From positions 1 to 32,393 of the forward strand of contig JAJDDX010000283.1 in the NCBI GenBank assembly GCA_029260055.1: a DNA stretch of 32,393 bases, in the 5' to 3' direction. The notes beneath the pieces were generated by a model that was given only the letters and a program-made list of their open reading frames with translations, was not told the DNA's origin and searched no databases. The stretch is from Phycisphaerae bacterium. Its GTDB lineage: Bacteria > Planctomycetota > Phycisphaerae > UBA1845. Shown piece after piece: positions 1 to 7,906 of the stretch. Position numbers and translations under genes: made by a program. The stretch's first letter is position 1. Each line of letters starts with the position of its first letter.

Positions 1-1
1 G

Positions 2-2014
2 CTTGAGAATGTCGTCGGTCGGAATGATGCTCCCTTGCAGCCGGCGAGCACTGAGGAGGTCTTAGAGATCGTACGGCGGCGGAAGATCAAGCCGAACGCA
101 AACTACGAAATCTTCCGCGAGCGCGATAACGTCATCCGGACGTTCATCGAGACCTACCGAGCGAGCAACAAGGAGTTCCCGACTGACGCGGGCTCGGCCG
201 AGTACGAAAAACGGATGAGGTCCGCGTATCCGATTCATCCGGAGGTGTTCGATCGGCTCTATTCCGACTGGTCTACGTTGGACCGCTTCCAGCGGACACG
301 CGGAGTGCTGCGGCTCATGGCGGCGGTGATACACGAGCTGTGGGAAAAGGAAGACCGGAACCTGATCATCCTTCCGGGGATGATCCCGATCGAAGAGCCC
401 GACGTTCGCAAAGAGCTGACGCGGTATCTGGAGCCGACATGGTCAGCCGTCGTGGAAGCTGATGTGGATGGTCCTGATTCGACGCCGCTTGCGATCGACC
501 GGGAGAACAGCACGCTCGGGCGATATTCGGCTACGCGGCGCGTGGCACGCACGATCTTCCTCGGGACGGCGCCGCTGCATGGCACGGCAAACCGCGGCAA
601 GGCCATCCGGCAGATCAACCTCGGGTGCATCCAGCCCGGTGAGAGCGTCAACACTTTCGGCGATGCGCTCCGCCGACTCCAGAACAAGGCCACATACCTC
701 AACACGGATGGCGAGCTGACCTACTACGACACCGCGCAAAACATCAACCGTGATGCCGAGTCACGGAAGGCCGGCTTCTCGGATGAGGACGTGAAGCATG
801 CGGTTCGCGAGGCACTGAAGAAACACGAGAAAGAACGCGGCGATTTCGCGCGGGTGCACGCATGCCCGCAGTCACCGTCCGACGTGGCCGATGATCACGA
901 TGCGCGGCTTGTGATCCTCAGCCCTGAGTTCGAGCATCTTGCCAACAAGGATGACAGCCCCGCCCTCGAAGCGGCGAAGGAATTGCTCGCATCGCGCGGT
1001 TCGGGGCCGCGAATCTACCGCAATACCCTGGCATTCGTGGCGGCCGACCGAACGCGCCTGAATGAGCTCGAGGATGCCGTTCGTTGGGCGCTCGCGTGGA
1101 CGGCGATCGATGACAAGAAGGACGATCTCGACCTCAATCAGTCGCAGATTCGGACCGTCACGGTGAAGCGGCGCGAATGGCAGGGTGTCGTCGAGCAGCG
1201 TATCCCCGAGACCTATTGCTGGCTGATCGTGCCAGGGCAACCGGATCCGCACGCCGACGTCGAATGGCATGCACGCCGTTTGTCCGGGCAGGATCCCCTC
1301 GCGCAGCGTGCGTCGAAGAAGATGCGGGCGGACGAGCTGCTGATCCCTCAGTTCGGCGGAACTCGGCTGCGCATGGAACTCGATCGAGTGCCGCTATGGC
1401 GCGGGGACGACGTTGAGGTTCGGCTACTTGCCGAGGATTTTGCTCAGTACCTCTACCTGCCTCGGTTGACAAGCCCGGGTGTGCTCGTTGGGGCGATTGC
1501 CGATGGTGTGGATCTTCTGACTTGGCAAAGTGAGACGTTCGCCTACGCGGAATCGAAGGAGGAGGGCGGCCGGTATGCCGGTTTGCGTTGTGGCGAGGGG
1601 GTTCGTCCGGCGATCGATGGGCCCGGTCTGGTCGTGAAACCGGACATCGCTGCCGCTCAGCGTGAGAGGGACATGGGCCCGCCCGGCGGTGGCGACGTGG
1701 TAGACGATGGCGAAGAGAGCCGATCGACGAAGCCGGGCAGCGGTGACGGCCCGGAGCCCGAGCACAAGGAGCCTGCGATCCCGCGGCGTTTCTTTGGGGC
1801 TGTGTCGCTTGACTCGCGTCGGCTCGGACGCGACGCGGGAAGGATTGCGGAGGAGGTCATCGCGCACCTTGCCGGCATCGAGGGTGCTCAGGTTCGCGTG
1901 ACACTCGACATCGAGGCCGACGTCCCCAAGGGCGTGGAACAGGCAATCGTCCGTGCTGTCACCGAGAACTGCCGCACGCTCAACTTCAGCTCGCACGGGT
2001 TCGAGCGGGATTGA
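2..2014 (+). CDS. DUF499 family ATP-binding protein, C-terminal part (5' end outside window)
   Basis: The reading frame is open to the left edge, so the first usable start (TTG at 35) is unlikely to be the true one; about 670 C-terminal residues are visible. I recognise the family by general resemblance: a middle region of the DUF499 type, a Pro/Gly/Asp-rich linker near visible residues 550-590, and a final domain containing GRDAGRIAEEVIAHLAG and TENCRTL. The ATPase Walker motifs would lie upstream, outside the window. DUF499 proteins are large ATP-binding proteins often found beside DUF1156-type DNA methylases and helicases in predicted phage-defence loci, so a defence role is likely but cannot be proved from this fragment. 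No stop or frameshift breaks the visible part, and the C-terminus looks complete. The next gene is convergent. Confidence 0.8.
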   Translation, partial: LENVVGRNDAPLQPASTEEVLEIVRRRKIKPNANYEIFRERDNVIRTFIETYRASNKEFPTDAGSAEYEKRMRSAYPIHPEVFDRLYSDWSTLDRFQRTRGVLRLMAAVIHELWEKEDRNLIILPGMIPIEEPDVRKELTRYLEPTWSAVVEADVDGPDSTPLAIDRENSTLGRYSATRRVARTIFLGTAPLHGTANRGKAIRQINLGCIQPGESVNTFGDALRRLQNKATYLNTDGELTYYDTAQNINRDAESRKAGFSDEDVKHAVREALKKHEKERGDFARVHACPQSPSDVADDHDARLVILSPEFEHLANKDDSPALEAAKELLASRGSGPRIYRNTLAFVAADRTRLNELEDAVRWALAWTAIDDKKDDLDLNQSQIRTVTVKRREWQGVVEQRIPETYCWLIVPGQPDPHADVEWHARRLSGQDPLAQRASKKMRADELLIPQFGGTRLRMELDRVPLWRGDDVEVRLLAEDFAQYLYLPRLTSPGVLVGAIADGVDLLTWQSETFAYAESKEEGGRYAGLRCGEGVRPAIDGPGLVVKPDIAAAQRERDMGPPGGGDVVDDGEESRSTKPGSGDGPEPEHKEPAIPRRFFGAVSLDSRRLGRDAGRIAEEVIAHLAGIEGAQVRVTLDIEADVPKGVEQAIVRAVTENCRTLNFSSHGFERD

Positions 2015-2096
2015 GGTCGCGGTCAGTGTCGTCAGCGAGCCAACACCAGGCGACTCGATCACCACATCGGTTCCAGACGGCGCCCGACGATGCCCG

Positions 2097-2140
2097 CGCC
2101 GGTCAAACACGTGCTCCATCGTGAAGACGGACGACCGGCG
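2097..2140. terminator. Possible weak bidirectional terminator
   Basis: An inverted repeat, CGCCGGTC and GACCGGCG, with a 28-nt loop lies between two convergent genes ending at 2014 and 2154. The long loop and lack of a T-run make it weak; the placement is the main support. Confidence 0.25.
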
Positions 2141-2153
2141 TTGCGGCTCCGCA

Positions 2154-2504
2154 TTACCCACCGACAGCCTGCTGAGAATCGAGCTTATCCTCCAGCCGCG
2201 TTAGCTGTTCGGCGATCTGCACCAATTGCCCCTCGACCGTGGTCAACCGGCTCTCAACCCGCTCACGCAGAATGCGCTTCAGGTTCAGGCATGTTGCGAT
2301 CGTCGTGTGCCGGCTGGCGGCCGCCGCTTTCGGCAGGTGCTGGTAGTCCATGGCCGTTTCTGGGAACCATGTGTGAATCCCATCCTCGTCGATCTTCGGC
2401 TTCGGACCGCCCCGTGGCCCCACAGGCTTTCGTGTTTGGAGAACCAAGACGATCGTCTTGTCCTTCAGCGCAAAGACCTTGTAGTACGCATTCTGTTTCT
2501 TCAT
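2154..2504 (-). CDS. Hypothetical 116-residue protein with C-terminal coiled coil
   Basis: I do not recognise this protein. The frame stays open further upstream, but the ATG at 2504 is preceded by AGGAAGG at a good distance, giving a start MKKQNAYYKVFALKD. The first 30 residues alternate polar and hydrophobic residues like beta strands. A Pro/Gly/Lys-rich stretch and a middle section follow, and residues about 80-112 form a heptad-like helix with Leu/Val/Ile spacing, probably a coiled coil that self-associates. There is no signal peptide or membrane segment, so it is probably cytosolic. It is on the same strand as the kinase gene upstream (stop at 2748), but the 243-nt gap argues against one tight operon. 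The gap shows no clear promoter or second gene. It may be cargo of the proposed island. Confidence 0.6.
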   Translation of the reverse strand: MKKQNAYYKVFALKDKTIVLVLQTRKPVGPRGGPKPKIDEDGIHTWFPETAMDYQHLPKAAAASRHTTIATCLNLKRILRERVESRLTTVEGQLVQIAEQLTRLEDKLDSQQAVGG

Positions 2505-2747
2505 CCCGTTCCTTCCTTCGGCGCAGTATGGGTCGCCGCACCGACGCGCGACCTGACGCGGTCGATCGGCGGAGCCGCTTTCGGCGACCAGCGCGCCGCG
2601 AATCGCCACGAATGGACGGTCGTCACGCCCCACGCCTGTTCTCACCTATCTCTTGCGGACCAGGCGCCGTAACGTCAGAGCCGAAGCAGCCCTCGGCGCC
2701 CTTCCAGCGACGCCAGCATCTGTGCCTCAACCCCGTAACGGAGTGTC

Positions 2748-5700
2748 TTACTCATGTTGTTGACGAGCCGAGTCCGCGCTGGTGGTTCCGATGATCAGGG
2801 CGGTGGCCTGCGCCACGAGCGTTTGATTTTCCGGCATCGCGGCAACATGTCCATTCGCCATTGATCGCTCAGCCTCCTTTAGTGCCGCACTGGCCTCGTC
2901 TGCATGGCCGAGTTCCTGATGGGCCATCGCCGCGAGCGACGCGCTGGCTGGCCGACTTGCAGTAGATACAAGCAGTGCGGCCTGCGCTGTGGCGAGTGCT
3001 TCGTCGTAGTGGTGCAAACGAAATCGCAGCAGGCCGAGTGCCATGAGTAGGCGATCGTTCTCAGGTGCCAAGCGAGATGCGTACTCCATCCACGCTGCCG
3101 CACGGCGATACTCCTCGGCTGGCAACGCAGGCTCCTTCGCGATCGACCACATGCGATTGTGGAACCACAGGGGGTGGTGCGACAGCCGATCGAAGCGTTC
3201 CAGTGCAAATGCTCTTGCCTCCGGAGCTAGACCCCGTGCGGAGTTCTCGATGAACTCACGCGCAGCGGCGGGTGATGCCTCTGATTCACAGGCCGTCCAA
3301 ACCGCCCTTTGTGCCTGTCTCGTGATCGCTCGTTCGTGACGGCTACCAGGCTGCCATTCGCTCTCCCAAAGCCGTGCCACGTTGTCCGTGCCTTGATAGC
3401 CGCCCGAAGCCGATGCGAGCCTGAGGCCGTCACGATCCATCGCCAAGGCGTTGACACCGCCAAACTGGTCGCGAAGGGTCAGGACCTCTCGGCCATCGCG
3501 CAGATCCCACACCTTGATCAGGGCGTCCGTCGCGCCGGAAATCAGCCTGTTCTCCGACGGATGAAACACGACTCCCTTGACACCAGCGGTGTGGCCAACG
3601 AGGTCGGCATGTTGCCCGGCGTCACGCGCGAATGCAGGCGTCGTATCAAGCCAACGGAGCGAGTGCAGTCGTACTACTCCGTCCTCGCCGCCAGCCGCAA
3701 GCGTTCCGCGATCGGTGCTCAACGCGAGGGCGTGGATGGCACTATCGGAAAGACCACGCTGATCGGTGGATTGTCCGGCATCAACGCTCCAAATTCGAAT
3801 GCTTCCATCGCTTGTAGCCTGCCGGTCCCGCCTGCCTGCGGCGGAAGCTAGCCATCGGCCCGTCGCGTCCAGAAAAACCAAGTCATTGATAGGGCTCGAA
3901 TCCGCCTTCAGTCGCTTGATTAGCGTCGCTTGCTTGAGGTCACTCACGTCCCACACAAGTACGCTACCGCCATCGTCGCCACCAGCTACACGCTTCCCGT
4001 CGTCGCTGATTGCTACCGAATGGAACCAGTGGTGCGCCCCGTCGCCGGGGAGCGCCACGATCGGCTCGCTGCAGTCGTCGAGGCGCCACATGAGCACCCG
4101 ACCGCTCACCAGCCCCGTCGCATCGCAGCCGGTGGCGGTCACCAGGATGTCGAGTCGTCCTCTGCGAGTGCAGGCTAGATCGTCGATTCCCTCTTTGTCG
4201 CGGAGGTACCTGCGGGCGATCGGGGCTCCGTCGTGGCTGCTCCAAACGACGAAGCCATCGTCACCGCTGCCGGCTGCTGACACTAGCTTCGTGCCGTCTC
4301 TCGAAAACGCTACCGCAGTCGCACTCGTATTGTGCTCCCGCAACACGGTTACATCTTCTGCTTCCGCCGTCCAAGTCTTAACGGCACCGTCCCGGGATGC
4401 CGTGACGAACTGTCCGTCCGACTTCGATATGACTCCGATGATGTATTCTTCGTGTCCGCGAAGGGCAGACACCATTGTCCGGTTGCCCGGCTGGTATTCC
4501 CATTCAGCGGCCGATGCTGGGCGTGCCGCATCCACGCTCATCTCCCAGATACGGAGAATCTTGTCGCCACCGACGGAAGCAAGCCGCGTACCCGTGGGGT
4601 TGTAGGAAAGGTCCATGACGCCGGCCTCGTGGCCATCGAGTACATCGATCGTTCTTCCACGACATGTGCCCGCGGCTCCGTCACGACACGCCTTGGCGCG
4701 TCTTATGCTCTCGTGGACGTCCCACAGCCGAACCGTCCGATCGGTTGACGCAGACGCCAATAGCTGACCGTCCGGACTAAATGCCACATCGTTTACATGG
4801 TCGTTGTGCCCGTCCAAGACGGTGGCCCCGGCTGCATTTCCGTTCTCGATGACGTCGGGCAGGCTCCACAGCCTGACAGTCTTGTCCAGGGAACCAGAGG
4901 CGAAGATCACCCCATCCGGGCTGAACTCGAGACTCACGATTGGTCTGCCATGCCCCTGCAGCTCGGCCAGCAGCTTCGGCTCATCGCGAATCTTACCCGG
5001 CTCGGCTGCAGCTGTGCCCAGGGTGTCCGCCCGGGCGCCGAACTCCAATACCTGGATCGTATCGAGCGTACTCATCGCAAGAACTGTGCCCGAAGGGTGG
5101 AATGCCACCGCCTGAACAGTCGCAACGACCGGCCACTCAAGTGTTGGCACGCCCTTGGGAAACGCCTCCGCACTCCAGAGACGGGCATAGTGTCGCGGAC
5201 GTCCGCCGACATCGATGCTCGTAGAATCGAAGACCAAGCTACCGTCAGGGCTGAAGGCTAGCGCGATGGAAGACCCGATCGTTTCTTGATCATCCGTGAA
5301 AGGCAGCCCTGCCTTGGTGTCGTACAGCGTCCTCGCGAAGCGACCGGCGCTGTTTGTGCACAGAGCCAAGCGATGCTCTGACGGGTCGATCGCGAATGTC
5401 GTGAGATTGGGCTGGACCTCCACGAGCATCGCCGTGCTCTGATCAAGCCGGGCGCTCAGGTGCCGGAGTTCCCAGGTGTCGTGCTCGGTGCCCAATGACT
5501 CCAGGGTTGTCCGCGCCGTCGCTATGTCCTTCTCACGCAACGCTGATTGGACCCTCTCAAGAGTCAGCGCGTACGTTTGTGCCTTGGCGTTCTCTGCCTC
5601 ACGCTGCGCCTTCTGCTCAGAATCGCTCTGATGCCGCGCGGATTCGCTCGTCATTCGTGCGGAGCGAGTTACCGCTGCGAGGGCGCCGGCCAATGAGAGG

Positions 5701-6881
5701 AACACCACTACAAGGGCAGTGACCAGCATTCTGTGACGCCTGCAGAACATCCGAAACAGATACGGCGCGGACGGAGGGGCAGCTTTGATCGGTTCGCGGT
5801 TCAAGTACCGCGCGATGTCTTCGGCCATCGCCTCAGCCGAGGCGTAGCGCCGCTCGCGATCCTTGTCGATCGCGGTCAGCACGATCGTCTCGATGTCACC
5901 CCGCAACTTGGCGTTCACGGCGCTCGGCCGAATTGGGATGCCTTCTCGTACAACCCGGGTCGCCTCAAAGATCGGCACCGCACCGACCTCATACGGAAGT
6001 CGCTCGCAGAGTACTTCGTAAAGAACGAGCCCGAGCGAGTAGACGTCACTTCGCGTGTCGAGCCCGGCCGGATCACTTTCGCATTGCTCAGGGCTCATGT
6101 ACTGAAGCGTTCCGACAAGCTGGCGCACATCGGTGCGCATCGTCGTGATTGCCAGGTCGGAGTCCGTTGATCGTGCAACACCGAAGTCGATCACTTTCGC
6201 TCGGCCGCTTCGATCCACAAGGATGTTGTTCGGCTTGAGGTCTCTGTGAATGACGCCCTTCTGATGGCCATGGTGGACCGCGTCGCAAACTTGCAGCATG
6301 AGCTCAAGACGCTGCTTAGTGGAGAGTCGTTCGTCCGCGGCATACGCCGTGATAGTGCGCGCGTCCGGGACGTACTCAAGAGCGAAGAACGGTATTGCAG
6401 CACGGCCGCCCGGCGTCCGGTGCATGCCGGCTTCATAGACCTGGGCAATGTGTGGATGCCGAAGCCGTGCGAGGATCTGCGATTCGTACTGGAAATGTCG
6501 CAGCGCATACCGGGTTGACATCCCCTCATGCATGATCTTCAAAGCTACGATACGCTCGGGATCATCCTGCCGAGCCTCGTAAACCGTGGCCATTCCACCG
6601 GATGCAATGACGCCCAGGATCGTGTACTGACTGACTCGGGTGCCGATCAGCGGGTCGTGCTCGGGGGCCGTCTCGCCGTCGGCTGGACCGCGCTCGCATT
6701 CCGCCGGCCGCAGGAAGTCAGCTGATGCCTGCTCGTCATGGGCGAGCAGCGAGAGGATCTCGGCTCTCAGGTCCTGGTCGCCCTTACAGGCGTCGGATAG
6801 GAAGTCTTCGCGCTGGCTGGAAGGCAATACAGAAGCTGCGTCAAACAACTCCTGAACACGCTGCCAATGGGCTGTGGGCAT
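2748..6881 (-). CDS. Transmembrane Ser/Thr protein kinase with WD40 repeats (module 1 kinase)
   Basis: This 1377-residue protein has a short N-terminal helical domain (1-60; WQRVQELFDAA and GDQDLRAEILSLL) shared with the two other kinases here. A Hanks-type kinase domain spans about 86-360: glycine loop IASGGMATVYEA, Lys115, Glu133, catalytic HRDLKPNN with Asp214, and DFG at 232-234, so it should be active. A membrane helix lies at about 385-404, then a short coiled coil to about 455. About ten WD40-type repeats follow (to about 1195), several ending in RLWD or RIWS, forming one or two beta-propellers, then a TPR-like helical tail. The propeller side would be outside the cytoplasmic membrane. 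The ATG lies 3 nt after the sigma factor stop, so the two are very likely co-translated. Phosphorylation of the partner sigma factor is a reasonable guess. Confidence 0.93.
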   Translation of the reverse strand: MPTAHWQRVQELFDAASVLPSSQREDFLSDACKGDQDLRAEILSLLAHDEQASADFLRPAECERGPADGETAPEHDPLIGTRVSQYTILGVIASGGMATVYEARQDDPERIVALKIMHEGMSTRYALRHFQYESQILARLRHPHIAQVYEAGMHRTPGGRAAIPFFALEYVPDARTITAYAADERLSTKQRLELMLQVCDAVHHGHQKGVIHRDLKPNNILVDRSGRAKVIDFGVARSTDSDLAITTMRTDVRQLVGTLQYMSPEQCESDPAGLDTRSDVYSLGLVLYEVLCERLPYEVGAVPIFEATRVVREGIPIRPSAVNAKLRGDIETIVLTAIDKDRERRYASAEAMAEDIARYLNREPIKAAPPSAPYLFRMFCRRHRMLVTALVVVFLSLAGALAAVTRSARMTSESARHQSDSEQKAQREAENAKAQTYALTLERVQSALREKDIATARTTLESLGTEHDTWELRHLSARLDQSTAMLVEVQPNLTTFAIDPSEHRLALCTNSAGRFARTLYDTKAGLPFTDDQETIGSSIALAFSPDGSLVFDSTSIDVGGRPRHYARLWSAEAFPKGVPTLEWPVVATVQAVAFHPSGTVLAMSTLDTIQVLEFGARADTLGTAAAEPGKIRDEPKLLAELQGHGRPIVSLEFSPDGVIFASGSLDKTVRLWSLPDVIENGNAAGATVLDGHNDHVNDVAFSPDGQLLASASTDRTVRLWDVHESIRRAKACRDGAAGTCRGRTIDVLDGHEAGVMDLSYNPTGTRLASVGGDKILRIWEMSVDAARPASAAEWEYQPGNRTMVSALRGHEEYIIGVISKSDGQFVTASRDGAVKTWTAEAEDVTVLREHNTSATAVAFSRDGTKLVSAAGSGDDGFVVWSSHDGAPIARRYLRDKEGIDDLACTRRGRLDILVTATGCDATGLVSGRVLMWRLDDCSEPIVALPGDGAHHWFHSVAISDDGKRVAGGDDGGSVLVWDVSDLKQATLIKRLKADSSPINDLVFLDATGRWLASAAGRRDRQATSDGSIRIWSVDAGQSTDQRGLSDSAIHALALSTDRGTLAAGGEDGVVRLHSLRWLDTTPAFARDAGQHADLVGHTAGVKGVVFHPSENRLISGATDALIKVWDLRDGREVLTLRDQFGGVNALAMDRDGLRLASASGGYQGTDNVARLWESEWQPGSRHERAITRQAQRAVWTACESEASPAAAREFIENSARGLAPEARAFALERFDRLSHHPLWFHNRMWSIAKEPALPAEEYRRAAAWMEYASRLAPENDRLLMALGLLRFRLHHYDEALATAQAALLVSTASRPASASLAAMAHQELGHADEASAALKEAERSMANGHVAAMPENQTLVAQATALIIGTTSADSARQQHE

Positions 6882-6884
6882 CCT

Positions 6885-7475
6885 TTACCCCCGGCGGATC
6901 GACGTGTCGCCTTTCGACAGTTCCCGGTGGAGCCAGGCACGAGCCACACGCCAGTCGCCCTGGACCGCACGGCGGGAGATTCCGAGTGCGGCCGCGGTTT
7001 CCTCCTCTGTCATACCGACGAAGTACCGCAGCATCACCACCTCCGCCTTCCGCGAGTCCTCTTGCTCGAGCCGTTCCAGCGCCTCATCGACAGCGAGGGC
7101 TTCCGTCGGATCCTGCTGAAAGAACGCGGGCGCATCATCCAAGCTGACGCGCTGCTGCTCGCCACCGCGTTTGAGACGCTTCCTCTTACGTGCGTCATCG
7201 ATGCGGATTCGGCGCATCGCTCTCGCCGCTGCTCCAAAGAAATGACGCCGGTTGGCCCAGTCCACGTCCTTCCCGTCGAACAGGCGGAAGAACGCCTCGT
7301 GGACGAGGGCGGTCGGCTGGAGCGTATGACCACCCGCCTCCGCGGACATCTGGTGGCTGGCGAGTCGGCGCAGCTCACCATAGATCACGGTCCAGAGCTG
7401 AGTACGAGCGGACTCGTCCCCGTCGCCCGTGGCAACGAGTAGGTGGGTGATCGGGCTATCGTTGGGCGTTGGCAT
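6885..7475 (-). CDS. ECF-type RNA polymerase sigma factor, Sigma70_ECF/TIGR02999-like (module 1 sigma)
   Basis: A 196-residue ECF sigma factor. Region 2 includes YGELRRLA, TLQPTALVHEAFFRLF and the basic stretch IDDARKRKRLKRGG (residues 32-105); region 4 has a helix-turn-helix around residues 155-187 (EEETAAALGISRRAVQ, then WRVARAWLHREL). The frame is open for 62 more codons upstream, but I place the start at the ATG at 7475. This gives exactly the same length as the module 2 paralogue, starts just before the conserved SITHLL motif, and leaves the predicted promoter (7516-7544) upstream of the gene. The ribosome site is weak. The Sigma70_ECF group is expanded in planctomycetes and commonly sits beside Ser/Thr kinases rather than anti-sigma factors; no anti-sigma gene is present here. 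It forms an operon with the downstream WD40 kinase. Confidence 0.92.
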   Translation of the reverse strand: MPTPNDSPITHLLVATGDGDESARTQLWTVIYGELRRLASHQMSAEAGGHTLQPTALVHEAFFRLFDGKDVDWANRRHFFGAAARAMRRIRIDDARKRKRLKRGGEQQRVSLDDAPAFFQQDPTEALAVDEALERLEQEDSRKAEVVMLRYFVGMTEEETAAALGISRRAVQGDWRVARAWLHRELSKGDTSIRRG

Positions 7476-7515
7476 CCGCAGGTTCCAGGGGAAAACGCGC
7501 TCGGGGCCACTTGTC

Positions 7516-7544
7516 AGTGTATCAATTCGAGTCAGTCGATTCAA
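7516..7544 (-). promoter_or_regulatory. Predicted sigma-70-type promoter of the module 1 sigma/kinase operon
   Basis: On the minus strand TTGAAT (7539-7544) and TACACT (7516-7521) are separated by exactly 17 nt. The same layout with nearly the same hexamers occurs before the module 2 sigma gene. The predicted transcript start is about 30-35 nt before the ATG at 7475. Confidence 0.55.
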
Positions 7545-7906
7545 GTATGTCTTGACCCTGCCGTGCCGTAGTGACATGTCCGTGCCGCGATTCTGCGGGG
7601 TGAGGCGGGCTCCTGTCACTCGCACCGACCGGCACGAGCCGGCCCTCCCGGACTCCCGCACAGATTTCGGGTCACGCGGTTATTTGACGTGCTCTCTGGG
7701 TACACATGACGCATGCCTGCTGGTTGGTGAACGCAAGAGCCAGCCGCTGGAGCAGGTCACTCTCGGTGACGCGATGCGACGAACCGCTTAATCGGCGTCT
7801 ACGACGGGGCCACCGCTACCAGGCCCAAGCTCGGCGGATGACCGGTGTTGCCTTGGGTTGCTCGGGGTGGGCACTTAACAAATGTTGCGATGAGGAGTCA
7901 TCAAAG
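7545..7906. other. Divergent intergenic region between module 1 sigma gene and exported-protein gene
   Basis: About 360 nt without a convincing gene. It must hold the promoter of the rightward exported-protein gene. TTGACG near 7684 and TACACA near 7701 are too close together (11 nt) to form a standard promoter, so the site may be of a non-housekeeping type. The reading frame of the exported protein is open to 7706, but codon choice and the later ribosome site argue that this stretch is not translated. Confidence 0.4.

Noticed and set aside
2090-2794. A 234-codon plus-strand frame as an alternative to the small coiled-coil gene
   Set aside because: Its sequence is Arg/Pro/Ser-rich and low in structure, without a ribosome site; the minus-strand gene has a good ribosome site and a coiled coil.
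7706-7906. Longer N-terminus for the module 1 exported protein
   Set aside because: It lacks a ribosome site, and the extension would place non-signal sequence before the signal peptide; the ATG at 7907 has GAGGAG.
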